Part shown: one piece after another, positions 7,862 through 16,370 of the stretch
How the letters are laid out: each line of letters begins with the position of its first letter
How positions within the stretch are numbered: position 1 is the first letter of the stretch
Source of the DNA: PNKC01 sp038323265
GTDB taxonomy: Bacteria; Chloroflexota; Dehalococcoidia; Tepidiformales; Tepidiformaceae
NCBI GenBank assembly: GCA_038323265.1
Contig: JBBQGT010000001.1
Location: forward strand, 1-64,000
Reading direction: 5' to 3'
DNA length: 64,000 nucleotides
The notes under the pieces: generated by a model
Told to the model about the DNA's origin: nothing
Seen by the model: only the letters and a program-made list of their open reading frames with translations
Databases searched by the model: none
Made by a program: the position numbers and the translations under genes

Positions 7862-9571
7862 CTACGGCTCTTCCAGGTCTCCGGGCTGCAGCGCGTCCCG
7901 TGCCCCTAGAGCGGCGCCCATGAAGCGGAGTTCGCGGCCGAAGCGGGTGGTGCGTTCGGCGACGCCTGCGAGGTAGGTGCGCGAGTCGCTGACTTTTACC
8001 CAGAGGCGGCGGCGCGGGATGTAGAAGGTGATGGCGAGGCCGATGATCGCCATGCCGACGGCCACCCAGATGAAGGTGTCGCCGGGATCGCGGCGAACGC
8101 TGACGCCGGAGGCTTCGACGCGGCCAAGCATTTCGTAGGTGTAGCCGCCCGAGGTTTGGACGGCCTTGCCGGGGGTGAGGACGACGTTGTTGAGGTCGAT
8201 GCCGCTGACGAAGAGGTAGGAGTTCCCAGCGTGGTCATCAGCCATCTGAATGGTGGCGGCGCCGTCATCGGAGATTGCGCCGGGCATTCCGCCGACACGC
8301 TGGGCGGGGATTGGGCGGGCGTCGGCGTAGGTGAAGGTGTAGCCGGCGTCTGTGGCTGATTGGCCGGCGGCGAGGTCACGCGGCGGGAGGTTTTCGCCGG
8401 TGAGGGTGAGGCGCAGGACGTTATCGACCACGCGCCAGGCGACGGCATAGGTGACGAACTGGGTTTCGCCGGCGGCGGCGGCCTTCGGGAAGGTGAGGAG
8501 CGAGAGGGCGACATCGTCTTCCGGGCCGAGGGCCGTGCCGGTGTCGGTGTCCATTTGCGGCAGTTCCTGGTCGAAGAGGACGGTGCCCGTGGCATCGGTG
8601 ACGCGCATGACGGGCACGGCGGTGGTGCGACTCTCGAAGTCCAGGACGTCGTTATAGAGAACTCGGCCGTCCGGACTGGTGACTTTTAAGCGGGCGAGGT
8701 CGTTGAACCAGGCGGCCTGATGAACCTTGTAGCCGAACGCATGGCAGGGGTCGTTGACGGACGTTTGGCAGGTGACCGTTTGTTCGCCGCGGCGCACCTG
8801 AATGGTGCTGTGGAAGTCGACGATGTTGCCTGCGTCGTCCTTGCCGCGCACGGCATCGACCATCGTCACGAAGATCTGATTCGGACCAGCGGAATCGAAG
8901 ACGGGCGCGCCGGGGGTGGTCTCGGCGATGACAAGGGTGCGATTGAAGCCCGCGAAGGTGGTAAGTAGCGCGCCGACGAGGAGCATGAGCAAGGCGAGGT
9001 GGCTGAGGAAGGTGCCGTACTGGCTCCAGGAGTAGCGTTCGGCGAAGAGGTAGGTGGCGCCGTCTTTCTCGCGGATGCGTTCGACGCGGTAGCGCTTCTG
9101 GCGAAGGAGGGCATCGACCGCTTCAACCCCGCCGGGGTGGGTGAAGCTGGCCGAGTGGTGGGCGCCTTCGAAGTAGCCATCGCCGACTGCTTTCGTGGGG
9201 TGATGCACGCTCCGCCAGGTTGGACGGAAGCGGCTGACGGTGCAGACGGTGACGGCGACGATGATGATGATCCAGAGGCCGTTGAACCATGAGGTGTGGA
9301 AGACATCGAAGAGGCCGGCGCGGTCCATTGTCGCCGTGAGAGAGCCGAAGTCCTGGCGGCGGAGCTCCATCCAGGCGGAGCGGGCCTCGGGATTGGCGCG
9401 CATGGGGCCGGGCACCTGAGGGATGACCACGCCGATGAACCCGGCGACCACCGCCACGCCGACGAGCGTAAGGGCGAACTTCACGTTGATGAGCAGGTTC
9501 CAGACGGTGCGCAGGGGGTCGATACCCGAGGGACGGAGGGTTTGCGAAGCGGCGGGTGAGGAGGTGGTCAA
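7862..9571 (-). CDS. resB: Cytochrome c biogenesis protein ResB
   Basis: A 569-residue membrane protein of system II cytochrome c maturation. ResB, with ResC/CcsA, carries haem across the membrane and delivers it to apocytochrome. Three N-terminal membrane spans are visible (NVKFALTLVGVAVVAGFIGV, WIIIIVAVTVCTV, and the span around FLSHLALLMLLVGALLTTF), then a large extracytoplasmic domain and a final span TFIWVAVGMAIIGLAITFYI, as expected for the family. The start is TTG 9571, whose last two bases and the next A form the TGA stop of the upstream ResA-like gene (TTGA overlap), indicating translational coupling. No ResC or CcdA gene is present in the window. Confidence 0.88.
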   Translation of the reverse strand: MTTSSPAASQTLRPSGIDPLRTVWNLLINVKFALTLVGVAVVAGFIGVVIPQVPGPMRANPEARSAWMELRRQDFGSLTATMDRAGLFDVFHTSWFNGLWIIIIVAVTVCTVSRFRPTWRSVHHPTKAVGDGYFEGAHHSASFTHPGGVEAVDALLRQKRYRVERIREKDGATYLFAERYSWSQYGTFLSHLALLMLLVGALLTTFAGFNRTLVIAETTPGAPVFDSAGPNQIFVTMVDAVRGKDDAGNIVDFHSTIQVRRGEQTVTCQTSVNDPCHAFGYKVHQAAWFNDLARLKVTSPDGRVLYNDVLDFESRTTAVPVMRVTDATGTVLFDQELPQMDTDTGTALGPEDDVALSLLTFPKAAAAGETQFVTYAVAWRVVDNVLRLTLTGENLPPRDLAAGQSATDAGYTFTYADARPIPAQRVGGMPGAISDDGAATIQMADDHAGNSYLFVSGIDLNNVVLTPGKAVQTSGGYTYEMLGRVEASGVSVRRDPGDTFIWVAVGMAIIGLAITFYIPRRRLWVKVSDSRTYLAGVAERTTRFGRELRFMGAALGARDALQPGDLEEP

Positions 9572-10233
9572 GGGTTCGTCGCCGATCGGACGTGGGTGGC
9601 AACGCTGGTCAGAACATCCGGTGCAAGGCGTCCGTAGTAGATCTGCTCGATTACGCCATCCGGGTTGAGGAGGAAGCTCATCGGCAGGCCACGGCCGACG
9701 CGGTAGGCGTCCGAAACCTCGCCTGAGCGATCGAGCAGGATGGGGTAGGTGACGGAGAATTCGGCGGTGAAGTTGCGGGCGGTGGCAGGCTCTTCCTGCT
9801 GGTTTACGCCGAGGACCACGAGGCCAGCGTTGCCGGCATTTGGTTTCGAGCCTTCGTAGAGCGCTTGCAGGTCGGGGGTTTCGCCGCGGCAGGGGCCGCA
9901 CCAACTGGCCCAGAAGTTCACGAGCACGTAGTCGCCGCGGTAGTCAGAGAGTTGGACGTCGGCGCCGTCTGGCGAGCGGAGCTTGAAGTTGGGCGCGGCG
10001 CGGCCTTCCTGGGCAGCAGCGGCCTTGCCGGTGGGGTTTAACTGAGCCGGCAGGGCGACGATGCCGAGGCCCGGCGTGCCGCCGCCGCTGCTGCTGCCAT
10101 TGTCCCGAAATTCGAGGAACCAGAGAGCTGCGCCGACGACGATGACGATCAGCGCGGCGACGCCGAGGGTAGAGCTTGCGCCGGAGTATTCGCGTCTGCG
10201 CGTGGGCCGTTCGTCGGGGAGTTCATCGGTCAT
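9568..10233 (-). CDS. TlpA/ResA-like thiol-disulfide oxidoreductase
   Basis: A 221-residue membrane-anchored thioredoxin-fold protein. A single N-terminal membrane span lies at about residues 22-42, followed by a flexible Gly/Ser stretch. The thioredoxin domain contains the active site WASWCGPC (Cys112 and Cys115) and the cis-proline segment GRGLPMSFLL. ResA-type proteins reduce the haem-binding cysteines of apocytochrome c outside the membrane. Its stop overlaps the start of resB by two bases, so the two form one operon and one pathway. A TACCCT hexamer about 14 bases upstream of the ATG is a possible -10 element. Confidence 0.88.
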   Translation of the reverse strand: MTDELPDERPTRRREYSGASSTLGVAALIVIVVGAALWFLEFRDNGSSSGGGTPGLGIVALPAQLNPTGKAAAAQEGRAAPNFKLRSPDGADVQLSDYRGDYVLVNFWASWCGPCRGETPDLQALYEGSKPNAGNAGLVVLGVNQQEEPATARNFTAEFSVTYPILLDRSGEVSDAYRVGRGLPMSFLLNPDGVIEQIYYGRLAPDVLTSVATHVRSATNP

Positions 10234-10316
10234 GGCGTACGAACTGGAGGGTACCAGAGGGAGGCGCTGGACGGGGTAAGGGCGCTGGTCGGCGGGGCTT
10301 TCGCGGAACTCTCACG

Positions 10317-10328
10317 CTAACGTTAGAA
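10317..10328 (+). promoter_or_regulatory. Palindrome overlapping a -10-like element
   Basis: The 10-base perfect palindrome CTAACGTTAG (10317-10326) overlaps TAGAAT (10323-10328), a near-consensus -10 hexamer located 22 bases upstream of the CoA-transferase start. A regulator bound at the palindrome would block the promoter. No matching second copy was noticed in the window. Confidence 0.4.
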
Positions 10329-10350
10329 TGGCGCGCGAGGGAGACAACCT

Positions 10351-11625
10351 GTGACAACTGGACCACTTTCCGGCGTCAAAGTGCTGGAGTTTACGCAAAT
10401 CATTGCGGGGCCGTTCTGCGGCCTGCACCTGGCGGATATGGGTGCCGACGTAACGAAGTTCGAGCCGATCGAGGGTGAATCGTGGCGCCTATTCGTTGAA
10501 CTGGTGCCGAAGGAATCGCGCACCTTCGCGAGCCTCAACCGGGGTAAGCGCGGGGTGGCGATGGACATGACGCGGCCGGAATCGCAAGCCGTGATCCATC
10601 GCATGGTGAAGGATGCGGACGTCGTGTTGCTAAATTACCGGCCGGGCGTGGCCGAGCAGTTGGGGATCGACTACGAAACGCTGAGCGCAATCAACCCGCG
10701 GCTGATCTACTGCGAAAACACGGCGTTCGGACGCAAGGGGCCACTGGCCCATCGCGGCGGATACGACCTAGTAGTGCAATCGCTGACAGGGCTGGTGGCG
10801 GGCGAATCGAAGATGCAGGGCGATGTGCCGACTTACGTCTACCCGGCGATTGCGGACTACGCGACTGGCATCCAGATGTCGAACAGCATCTGCGCGGCGC
10901 TTTACTACCGGGAGAAAACGGGCAAGGGGCAGAAGATCGATTGCACGCTGATGGGCACGGCGATCGCGATGCAGACTTCGCAGTTCACATGGATCGATGC
11001 CTGGGACAACGACGTCATCCCGCCGATGCTGGTAGGGATCGCGCAGGCGCGGAGCGAGCAGAAGACCTTCCTGGAGCAGGTGGAGGTTCACGCCAAATTC
11101 CGGCCAGCGGCGGCGGGCAATATCTACTACCGCATCTACCAGACGAACGACGGGTTCATCGCCGTTGGCGCGTTAAGCATGGCGCTGCGCATCAAGTTCA
11201 TCGCGGCGACGGGGATCGTGGACCGGCGGTTCGAGCCAGACGGCGGCTTCAACATGGCGCCTGATGGCTGGGAAGTGGACGGCCCAAAGCTGGTGACCGA
11301 GACCGAAGCGCTGTTCCTGACCAAGAAGACGGAAGAGTGGGGCAAGATATTCGAAAAGCATGGTGTGCCGGCCGGGCCTCTGCTCTTCATCGAAGAACTG
11401 TTTGGGCACCCACAGACGTTGGAAAACGGTCTCGAGGTGGAGATCGACCACCCGATGCTGGGGCACATGCGGATGGTTGGCCCGCCGTTCCAAATGTCCG
11501 TCTCGAAGCTGGCGCCGCAGGGGCCGAGCCCGATGCTGGGGCAGCACACGGATGAGGCGTTGACGGAGGCGGGCTACAGCGAGGAGGAGATCGCCAAAAT
11601 GCGCGAAAGCGGGGCGATCCGGTAA
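10351..11625 (+). CDS. CaiB/BaiF family III CoA-transferase
   Basis: A 424-residue enzyme that moves CoA between carboxylic acids. It opens with SGVKVLEFTQIIAGPFCGLHLADMGADVTKFE, the signature of the family, in which the Gly-rich turn contacts CoA; only part of this is needed for recognition. The usual catalytic Asp region is represented by YDLVVQSLTGLV. A large-domain/small-domain interlocking fold is implied by the C-terminal HPQTLENG and HPMLGHMRMVGPPF motifs. GTG 10351 follows a GAGGGAG ribosome site. Substrates in this family range from carnitine and bile acids to formate, oxalate and aryl-succinates; none can be assigned here. It stands alone among unrelated genes. Confidence 0.9.
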   Translation: MTTGPLSGVKVLEFTQIIAGPFCGLHLADMGADVTKFEPIEGESWRLFVELVPKESRTFASLNRGKRGVAMDMTRPESQAVIHRMVKDADVVLLNYRPGVAEQLGIDYETLSAINPRLIYCENTAFGRKGPLAHRGGYDLVVQSLTGLVAGESKMQGDVPTYVYPAIADYATGIQMSNSICAALYYREKTGKGQKIDCTLMGTAIAMQTSQFTWIDAWDNDVIPPMLVGIAQARSEQKTFLEQVEVHAKFRPAAAGNIYYRIYQTNDGFIAVGALSMALRIKFIAATGIVDRRFEPDGGFNMAPDGWEVDGPKLVTETEALFLTKKTEEWGKIFEKHGVPAGPLLFIEELFGHPQTLENGLEVEIDHPMLGHMRMVGPPFQMSVSKLAPQGPSPMLGQHTDEALTEAGYSEEEIAKMRESGAIR

Positions 11626-11726
11626 GGGACGAAGGAGTTAGCAGTGCTTAGTTGGGCGGCGGCGGCGCCTTCGAACTTTGTACTTGGCGAGGACACTGAG
11701 CACCAAGCACTTTGGCACTCTCTCCG

Positions 11727-11996
11727 CTAGCCGCCGATGCGCTGGTGGCGTTTCTTTTCGGACTGTTCTTCGGCAGCGGCGCCACTTGGCTGTTTGGCTT
11801 CCTGGATGCGCTGGAGGCGTTCGGTTTCGATCTCGGCGTCGCGTTCTTTGCGCCAGTCATCAAGAGAGTCGTCGCGCCAGAGGGGCGCCTCGGTGTCCAC
11901 CTTGTTTTCTTTCTTGCTCATGCGCCAGGCCATGACGGCGCCGATGGCCATGGCGACCGGCAAACCAACAGCGGAAATCATTTGCAGAAAGCCCAT
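11727..11996 (-). CDS. Small single-span membrane protein, unknown function
   Basis: An 89-residue protein with one N-terminal hydrophobic segment (LQMISAVGLPVAMAIGAVMAW) followed by a strongly charged, probably helical cytoplasmic tail rich in Glu, Arg and Lys. This amphipathic single-pass layout supports real coding over the overlapping opposite-strand frames, which have no recognisable composition. No domain was recognised. No clear ribosome site precedes the ATG. It is 80 bases upstream of, and on the same strand as, the gene ending at 12077, so it could be transcribed after it. Confidence 0.55.
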   Translation of the reverse strand: MGFLQMISAVGLPVAMAIGAVMAWRMSKKENKVDTEAPLWRDDSLDDWRKERDAEIETERLQRIQEAKQPSGAAAEEQSEKKRHQRIGG

Positions 11997-12076
11997 GGGT
12001 AGAGTGTGGCTGCCCGGCCGGGCAACTGCAATGCGTCATGGTCTGGGCGGCTTTCCGAGGGTGGAACGGCGCTCTG

Positions 12077-12622
12077 CTAGAACTGTTGCAGCGAGTACTG
12101 GGCGGTGTTCATCATCGCCCCCAGGACCATGATGATAAGGGTGAGGGTGAGACCGCTCATGCTGAGGAGCATGGACTGGCGGCGAATGCTCGCGAGTTCG
12201 CTATCGGCGACCGTTTCGCCAGCGGCCCTCGCTTCCATGCGGCGCAGGAGCTTCGGTCCGACCACGAACATGTGCACGGCTGTGATGACGAGCATCACGA
12301 CGAGGATGGCCATCTTGATCGAGAAGATGACGCCGTAGCGCAGGTCGTTGAAGCTCAGTTCATCGCGGCCGGGGAGGCTGTAATAGCTGCGGAAGGTGCC
12401 GATCAGGTAGATGCCGGCGATGAGGATGAGGGCGAGGCCCACGCCTCCAAGCCAGGCGAAGCGAACGGTCATGGTGCGCATGGCGGCGACGCGCGTCGGC
12501 AGGTCCTGGATGGCGCGGGAGGCGGGCACCCAGGCGACCGCGAGGAGGAACTGCGGCCCAACGAAGAGGGCGATGCCAAGGATGTGCATCCAGATGGCGG
12601 CTGCGTGAAGCGTGTTTTCCAA
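12077..12622 (-). CDS. CopD-like four-span membrane protein
   Basis: A 181-residue integral membrane protein with four hydrophobic helices: about residues 5-30, 52-75, 95-118 and 150-172. The first helix has HAAAIWMHILGIALFVGPQF, with a conserved-looking histidine pair typical of the CopD/DUF4149-type family, and a later helix has TAVHMFVVGPKL. Such proteins are linked to copper handling or haem/respiratory functions, but no copper genes are adjacent. The start is TTG 12622, with AAGGA seven bases upstream. Function is therefore assigned only at the level of fold. Confidence 0.65.
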   Translation of the reverse strand: MENTLHAAAIWMHILGIALFVGPQFLLAVAWVPASRAIQDLPTRVAAMRTMTVRFAWLGGVGLALILIAGIYLIGTFRSYYSLPGRDELSFNDLRYGVIFSIKMAILVVMLVITAVHMFVVGPKLLRRMEARAAGETVADSELASIRRQSMLLSMSGLTLTLIIMVLGAMMNTAQYSLQQF

Positions 12623-12750
12623 GCGAAGGTCCTTGCGGGCGCTGTCTGGCAGCTGGCCGCCTTCGGATTAGACCCTACAGCAGGGCATGGGTGAAGCGGG
12701 TGCGGACTAACGTTCGATAGAAAGTACGACTTCGATTGAAGACGGAGGCG

Positions 12751-13446
12751 CTACTGGGGGAGCTGACGGAGGGCTTCGCCGTTGAGCACCGAGATAGAAC
12801 CGCGAGCGAGCTTGATCCAGCCTGCGCGAGCGAAGGCGTTGAGTTGCTTGTTCACGCTTTCGCGGCTTACGCCGAGCATTGAGGCCAGGTCGCCCTGCGT
12901 GACTTTGATCGGTGAGCGGACGCCCCTGGTGTCCGAATTGCCGGCTGAGAGGCGCAGGATCTGCTTGGCGAGGCGGTGTTCGAGGTCCAGGAAGGTCATA
13001 TCGGCGAGCGCTTCGTCGGTGCGGCGGAGGCGAAGGGAGAGCGTTTCGAGGAGAGCGAGGGCGGCGGCCGGACGGGCTGCGAGCCATTCGACGAAATCGC
13101 CGCGGGTGACGACGAATGTGCGGGTGGCGCGCGTGGCAGTAGCGGTGGCTGAGCGCGGCCGGCCATCGAGGAGGGCGAATTCGCCGAAGCAATCGCCAGT
13201 TTCGACTGTGGCGACGGTCGCCTCGTTGCCAGCGCCGGAGAGGACGGTGATGCGTACCTGGCCTTCGACGACGACGTGAAGGGCGTCACCGGGGTCGCCT
13301 TCGTGGAAGATGGCCGTGCCCTGGGTGAAGCGCCGCACGCGGCCCCGGCTGGCGAGGGCCTGGAGGTCGTCCTCGGCCAGGCGCGCGAGGAGCGGAAGGT
13401 CGCGGATATACGATTCCTGGGCGCCTTCACCGACGGTACTTGCCAT
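12751..13446 (-). CDS. Crp/Fnr-family transcription regulator
   Basis: A 231-residue regulator with an N-terminal cyclic-nucleotide-binding-type domain (cassette FGEFALLDGRPRSATATA) and a C-terminal winged helix in which QGDLASMLGVSRESVNKQLN is the DNA-recognition helix region. There are no N-terminal Fnr-type cysteines, so it is Crp-like rather than an oxygen sensor. The helix motif SRESVNKQL is close to classical Crp proteins and would suit a TGTGA half-site. Such a site is in fact present just upstream as a perfect palindrome, suggesting autoregulation. ATG 13446 is preferred over ATG 13452 because TATAAG lies 7 bases upstream of it. Confidence 0.9.
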   Translation of the reverse strand: MASTVGEGAQESYIRDLPLLARLAEDDLQALASRGRVRRFTQGTAIFHEGDPGDALHVVVEGQVRITVLSGAGNEATVATVETGDCFGEFALLDGRPRSATATATRATRTFVVTRGDFVEWLAARPAAALALLETLSLRLRRTDEALADMTFLDLEHRLAKQILRLSAGNSDTRGVRSPIKVTQGDLASMLGVSRESVNKQLNAFARAGWIKLARGSISVLNGEALRQLPQ

Positions 13447-13453
13447 GGCCATC

Positions 13454-13459
13454 CTTATA
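13454..13459 (-). promoter_or_regulatory. -10-like TATAAG of the Crp-family gene
   Basis: TATAAG (minus strand), 7 bases before ATG 13446, matches the -10 consensus in five of six positions and implies a leaderless transcript. Confidence 0.55.
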
Positions 13460-13472
13460 CCAGCTTACTGTC

Positions 13473-13496
13473 TTGTGTGAAGTATCCATCACACAA
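13473..13496. promoter_or_regulatory. Crp-type palindromic operator
   Basis: Perfect inverted repeat TTGTGTGA-N8-TCACACAA. Each arm contains the TGTGA core bound by Crp-family proteins, though the usual spacer between TGTGA and TCACA is six rather than eight bases. Its centre is about 38 bases upstream of the predicted transcription start of the adjacent Crp-family gene, where a bound protein would touch the -35 region. Further TGTGA halves follow at about 13503-13514. Confidence 0.65.
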
Positions 13497-13653
13497 CGCC
13501 GTTGTGAACTGTGATGCTTCATGGCTTTGCGCGCCGGCGGGACGAACCGCTGGTGACTGGGGGCTGGGCGGGCCACAGCGACGGGAAACCGAGACGAGCC
13601 ATGTTTCACTAGGGCGGTTGGTTCTGGGCGACTGTGCATTTGCTGGCGAGTAG

Positions 13654-13704
13654 CCCGCTCCCGCTAGTCGCCCGCTCCCGCTAGTCGCCCGCTCCCGCTA
13701 GTCG
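13654..13704. repeat. Three exact tandem copies of a 17-bp unit
   Basis: CCCGCTCCCGCTAGTCG repeated three times without mismatch, in the non-coding stretch between the divergent Crp-family and aldo/keto reductase genes. The remainder of this 370-base gap holds the Crp-type operator and the TATGCT element; no gene was seen in it. Confidence 0.9.
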
Positions 13705-13787
13705 CGGTACAGAGACGAGGCGGGCTATTAGCACTCCGAAGGGCTCAACTCGCGGAAGCGATGCCACGGGCGGCCACGCCAGTGCGA

Positions 13788-13793
13788 TATGCT
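13788..13793 (+). promoter_or_regulatory. -10-like TATGCT of the aldo/keto reductase gene
   Basis: TATGCT located 32 bases upstream of ATG 13826. This gives a short leader that contains the GAGG ribosome site. Confidence 0.4.
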
Positions 13794-13825
13794 GTTGCGT
13801 GGCGCGCTGGCCACGAGGTTTGTTG

Positions 13826-14704
13826 ATGATTGAGAAGCTGCCATTCGGGCGTACCGGGCACAATTCCACGCGGACGATCTTTGGTGCGGCGGCGCTTGGG
13901 CGCGTGAGCCAGGATAAGGCGGATGCTGTCCTGGAGACGGCCCTGTCGTACGGGCTCAATCATATCGACACCGCGGCCTCCTATGGCGATTCGGAACTTC
14001 GCCTGGCGCCTTTCTTGAAGTTGCACCGCGACGAATTCTTCCTCGCATCCAAGACCGGAGACCGCACTTATGAGGGAGCGCTCGCCAGCATCGAGCGTTC
14101 GCTCGAGCGACTCGAGGTCGAGCAATTGGACCTTATCCAACTGCACAATCTTGTCGAGCCCGACGAATGGAGCACGGCGATGGGCAGCGGCGGTGCGTTG
14201 GACGCTGCGATCGAAGCCCGGGAGCGCGGGCTTGTGCGGTTCATTGGCGTCACGGGTCACGGGACGCGGGTCGCTGAGATGCACCTGAAGAGTCTTGAGC
14301 GCTTCCCGTTCGATTCCGTGCTGCTGCCGTACAACTTCACGATGATGAGCCAGCCGGAGTACGCCGCAGACTTCGACGCGCTGTCCAGGGTGTGCGAGGA
14401 ACGCGGCGTGGCCATGCAGACGATCAAGTCCATCGCCCGGCGGCGCTGGCAGGGCGAGGACGGCCCACGCTACTCCTGGTACGAGCCGTTGCGTGACAGC
14501 GAGGCGATTAGCCGCGGCGTGGGCTACGTCTTCGCCCGTCCCGGCGTCTTCCTGAACACTTCAAGCGACGCGACTCTGTTGCGCCAGACGCTGGAGGCGG
14601 CAAACAGCGCACCGCAACCCTCGTCGTCTGAGGCGCTTCAGCGGGACGTGGCGCAGCACCAGATGGAGCCGCTCTTCGTGCGGGGCGTCTCGGACACGAT
14701 TTAG
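13826..14704 (+). CDS. Aldo/keto reductase
   Basis: A 292-residue (alpha/beta)8-barrel NADPH oxidoreductase. The order of motifs fits the family: LPFGRTGHNSTRTIFGAAAL at the N-terminus, then HIDTAASYGDSE carrying the catalytic Asp and Tyr, ASKTGDRTYEGA with the catalytic Lys, DLIQLHN with the catalytic His, and IGVTGHG. The C-terminal cofactor-binding part is shorter and less typical (GVGYVFARPGVFLNTSSDA), as in the distant AKR branch common in actinobacteria and Chloroflexota. ATG 13826 follows GAGG at 7-base spacing; an in-frame GTG at 13799 has none. Confidence 0.88.
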   Translation: MIEKLPFGRTGHNSTRTIFGAAALGRVSQDKADAVLETALSYGLNHIDTAASYGDSELRLAPFLKLHRDEFFLASKTGDRTYEGALASIERSLERLEVEQLDLIQLHNLVEPDEWSTAMGSGGALDAAIEARERGLVRFIGVTGHGTRVAEMHLKSLERFPFDSVLLPYNFTMMSQPEYAADFDALSRVCEERGVAMQTIKSIARRRWQGEDGPRYSWYEPLRDSEAISRGVGYVFARPGVFLNTSSDATLLRQTLEAANSAPQPSSSEALQRDVAQHQMEPLFVRGVSDTI

Positions 14705-14756
14705 GGAACCCACGCTGCGTGGTTCTCGAGCCGGTAGAGTCGGGACGGGCAGGGGG

Positions 14757-15719
14757 TTGGTCCGATTGGCAGGGTATTACCCGGTGATAGAGCCGTACGA
14801 GCATGGGATGCTCGCGGTGGGCGACGGCAACCAGGTGTATTGGGAGACGTGCGGCAATCCCGAGGGCAAGCCGGCGCTGGTGCTGCATGGCGGGCCAGGC
14901 TCGGCCTGCACGGTTGGCGTGCGCCGTCTATTCGACCCCAGTGCGTACCTCATCGTCCTGTTCGACCAGCGCGGATGTGGGCGGAGTACGCCACACGCAA
15001 GCGACCCCAACGCGGACTTGAGCGCGAACACAACGCAGCACTTGCTCGGCGATGTCGAGCGACTGCGGGAGCATCTTGGGGTTGAGCGATGGCTGGTATT
15101 CGGCGGGTCGTGGGGTTGCGCCCTTGGGCTGGCTTACGCCGAGAAGCATCCGCAGCGGGTTTCGGAGTTGTTGTTGACTGGCGTGGCGACTGGGCGGCGT
15201 GCGGAGACGGATTTGCTTACGCGAGGGCTTGGGAGATTGTTTCCCGAAGCCTGGGCGCGATTTCGCGATGGAGTGCCCTCGGCGGAACGCGACGGAGACC
15301 TGATCGAGGCCTACTCCACGCTTTTGAACGACCCGGACGAAGCGGTGCGAGCGAAGGCCGCTCGCGATTGGTGCGATTGGGAGATGGCGATGGTGCCAAC
15401 CTCGCCGCCGAACCCGCGCTACGAGCGGGCGGAGTTCAGGCTGGGCTTCGCGCGACTGGTGACGCACTACTGGCGGCACGGCTCGTGGCTTGAGGACGGG
15501 ATCTTGCTGAAGCAGGCGGGGACGTTGGCGGGCATCCCGGGCGTGATCGTGCAGGGCAGCCTAGACCTTGGGAACCTGCTGGGCGGCCCGTGGGAATTGG
15601 CGCATGCGTGGCCGGGCAGCGAACTGATGCTGGTTGACGAAGCGGGGCACGACTCTGGCACGCCGGGGATTGTGGAGGCGTTGGTGGCGGCGACGGACCG
15701 GTTTGCGCGAGGTGGGTGA
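14757..15719 (+). CDS. Alpha/beta hydrolase, prolyl aminopeptidase-like (S33)
   Basis: A 320-residue serine hydrolase resembling proline iminopeptidase, which removes N-terminal proline. Recognisable parts are VLHGGPGS (oxyanion hole), FDQRGCGRSTPH, the nucleophile elbow FGGSWGCALGLAYAEKHPQRV, the substrate-binding DWCDWEMAM region and the C-terminal histidine in DEAGHDSG. The usual acidic residue motif GRYD is altered to GSLD. The start is TTG 14757, 5' to which lies a purine tract (GGGCAGGGGG). It is 52 bases after the aldo/keto reductase, with a TAGAGT element (14735-14740) in between, so it is probably transcribed separately. Confidence 0.85.
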   Translation: MVRLAGYYPVIEPYEHGMLAVGDGNQVYWETCGNPEGKPALVLHGGPGSACTVGVRRLFDPSAYLIVLFDQRGCGRSTPHASDPNADLSANTTQHLLGDVERLREHLGVERWLVFGGSWGCALGLAYAEKHPQRVSELLLTGVATGRRAETDLLTRGLGRLFPEAWARFRDGVPSAERDGDLIEAYSTLLNDPDEAVRAKAARDWCDWEMAMVPTSPPNPRYERAEFRLGFARLVTHYWRHGSWLEDGILLKQAGTLAGIPGVIVQGSLDLGNLLGGPWELAHAWPGSELMLVDEAGHDSGTPGIVEALVAATDRFARGG

Positions 15720-15905
15720 GAGGCGACCACTAGTCACTCTTGTCACACGGATCGATTGTTCGAGCCGGGTTAACGGTTCGGCTTGCGCCTTTACGCTCGC
15801 AGCGGGCTTATGGCGATTCAGGTTCGGTTGTGAATACGGGCCATTCGTTTCGCGTCATTGTTCTCCGTAGTTGGAACGCGTGGCGCGGATTACCCTTGTT
15901 GGGTC

Positions 15906-16196
15906 ATGTCTGAATGGACTTTTCTTACCAACCACGCCCACGTCCTGCTTTGCATCACCGAGGATCACGACATCCGTCTTCGCGACCTGGCGGAGAAAGT
16001 CAGCATTAGCGAACGCGCTGTGAAGCGCATCGTGGCTGACCTTGAGCACACCGGGTATATCTCGCGCAAGCGCTTCGGACGACGCAACCGCTACGAGATC
16101 CACACGGAGCAACCGATCCGCAGCCCGATGGCGCGGACGCTCGAGATCGGAGCACTGCTCGCTCTGCTGGTGCCGTTCGTCTCGACTTCGCTGTAG
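15906..16196 (+). CDS. Small winged-helix DNA-binding protein
   Basis: A 96-residue protein that is essentially one winged helix-turn-helix of MarR/ArsR type: HAHVLLCITEDHDIRLRDLA, then VSISERAVKRIVADLEHTGY, then the wing SRKRFGRRNRYEIH. The C-terminus ends in a hydrophobic stretch ALLALLVPFVSTSL that might pair subunits or touch the membrane. The start MSEW is taken at ATG 15906, nine bases after TACCCT. No ligand-binding part exists, so it probably acts as a simple dimeric repressor or as a partner of another sensor. Target unknown. Confidence 0.78.
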   Translation: MSEWTFLTNHAHVLLCITEDHDIRLRDLAEKVSISERAVKRIVADLEHTGYISRKRFGRRNRYEIHTEQPIRSPMARTLEIGALLALLVPFVSTSL

Positions 16197-16268
16197 CGCA
16201 AGTCAAGCGACGCAGCTGAGGCCCGGGGTAACGAGCGTCAGTCTTGCCTTTGGCGCGAAGCTTCCGCA

Positions 16269-16290
16269 CGGTCGCGCACTCTCGCGACCG
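16269..16290. terminator. 8-bp hairpin between convergent genes
   Basis: Arms CGGTCGCG and CGCGACCG around a CACTCT loop, perfect over 8 bp and weakly extendable. It lies between the end of the winged-helix gene and the end of the methyltransferase gene. There is no strong T tract. Confidence 0.55.
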
Positions 16291-16370
16291 CTTCGTGCGT
16301 TCGCGTTGGCGGCGCGAGCGGTGGGATGAGCGGGCTGGAACGTTGGACGTCCCGCGCCCCACCGCCCAGC

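Noticed and set aside
11712..12002. Plus-strand frame opposite the small membrane protein gene at 11727-11996
   Set aside because: The minus frame has a clear membrane span plus charged tail; the plus frame is a shadow.
13654..13704. Possible CRISPR array
   Set aside because: The 17-bp units are directly adjacent with no spacers, and there are no cas genes.
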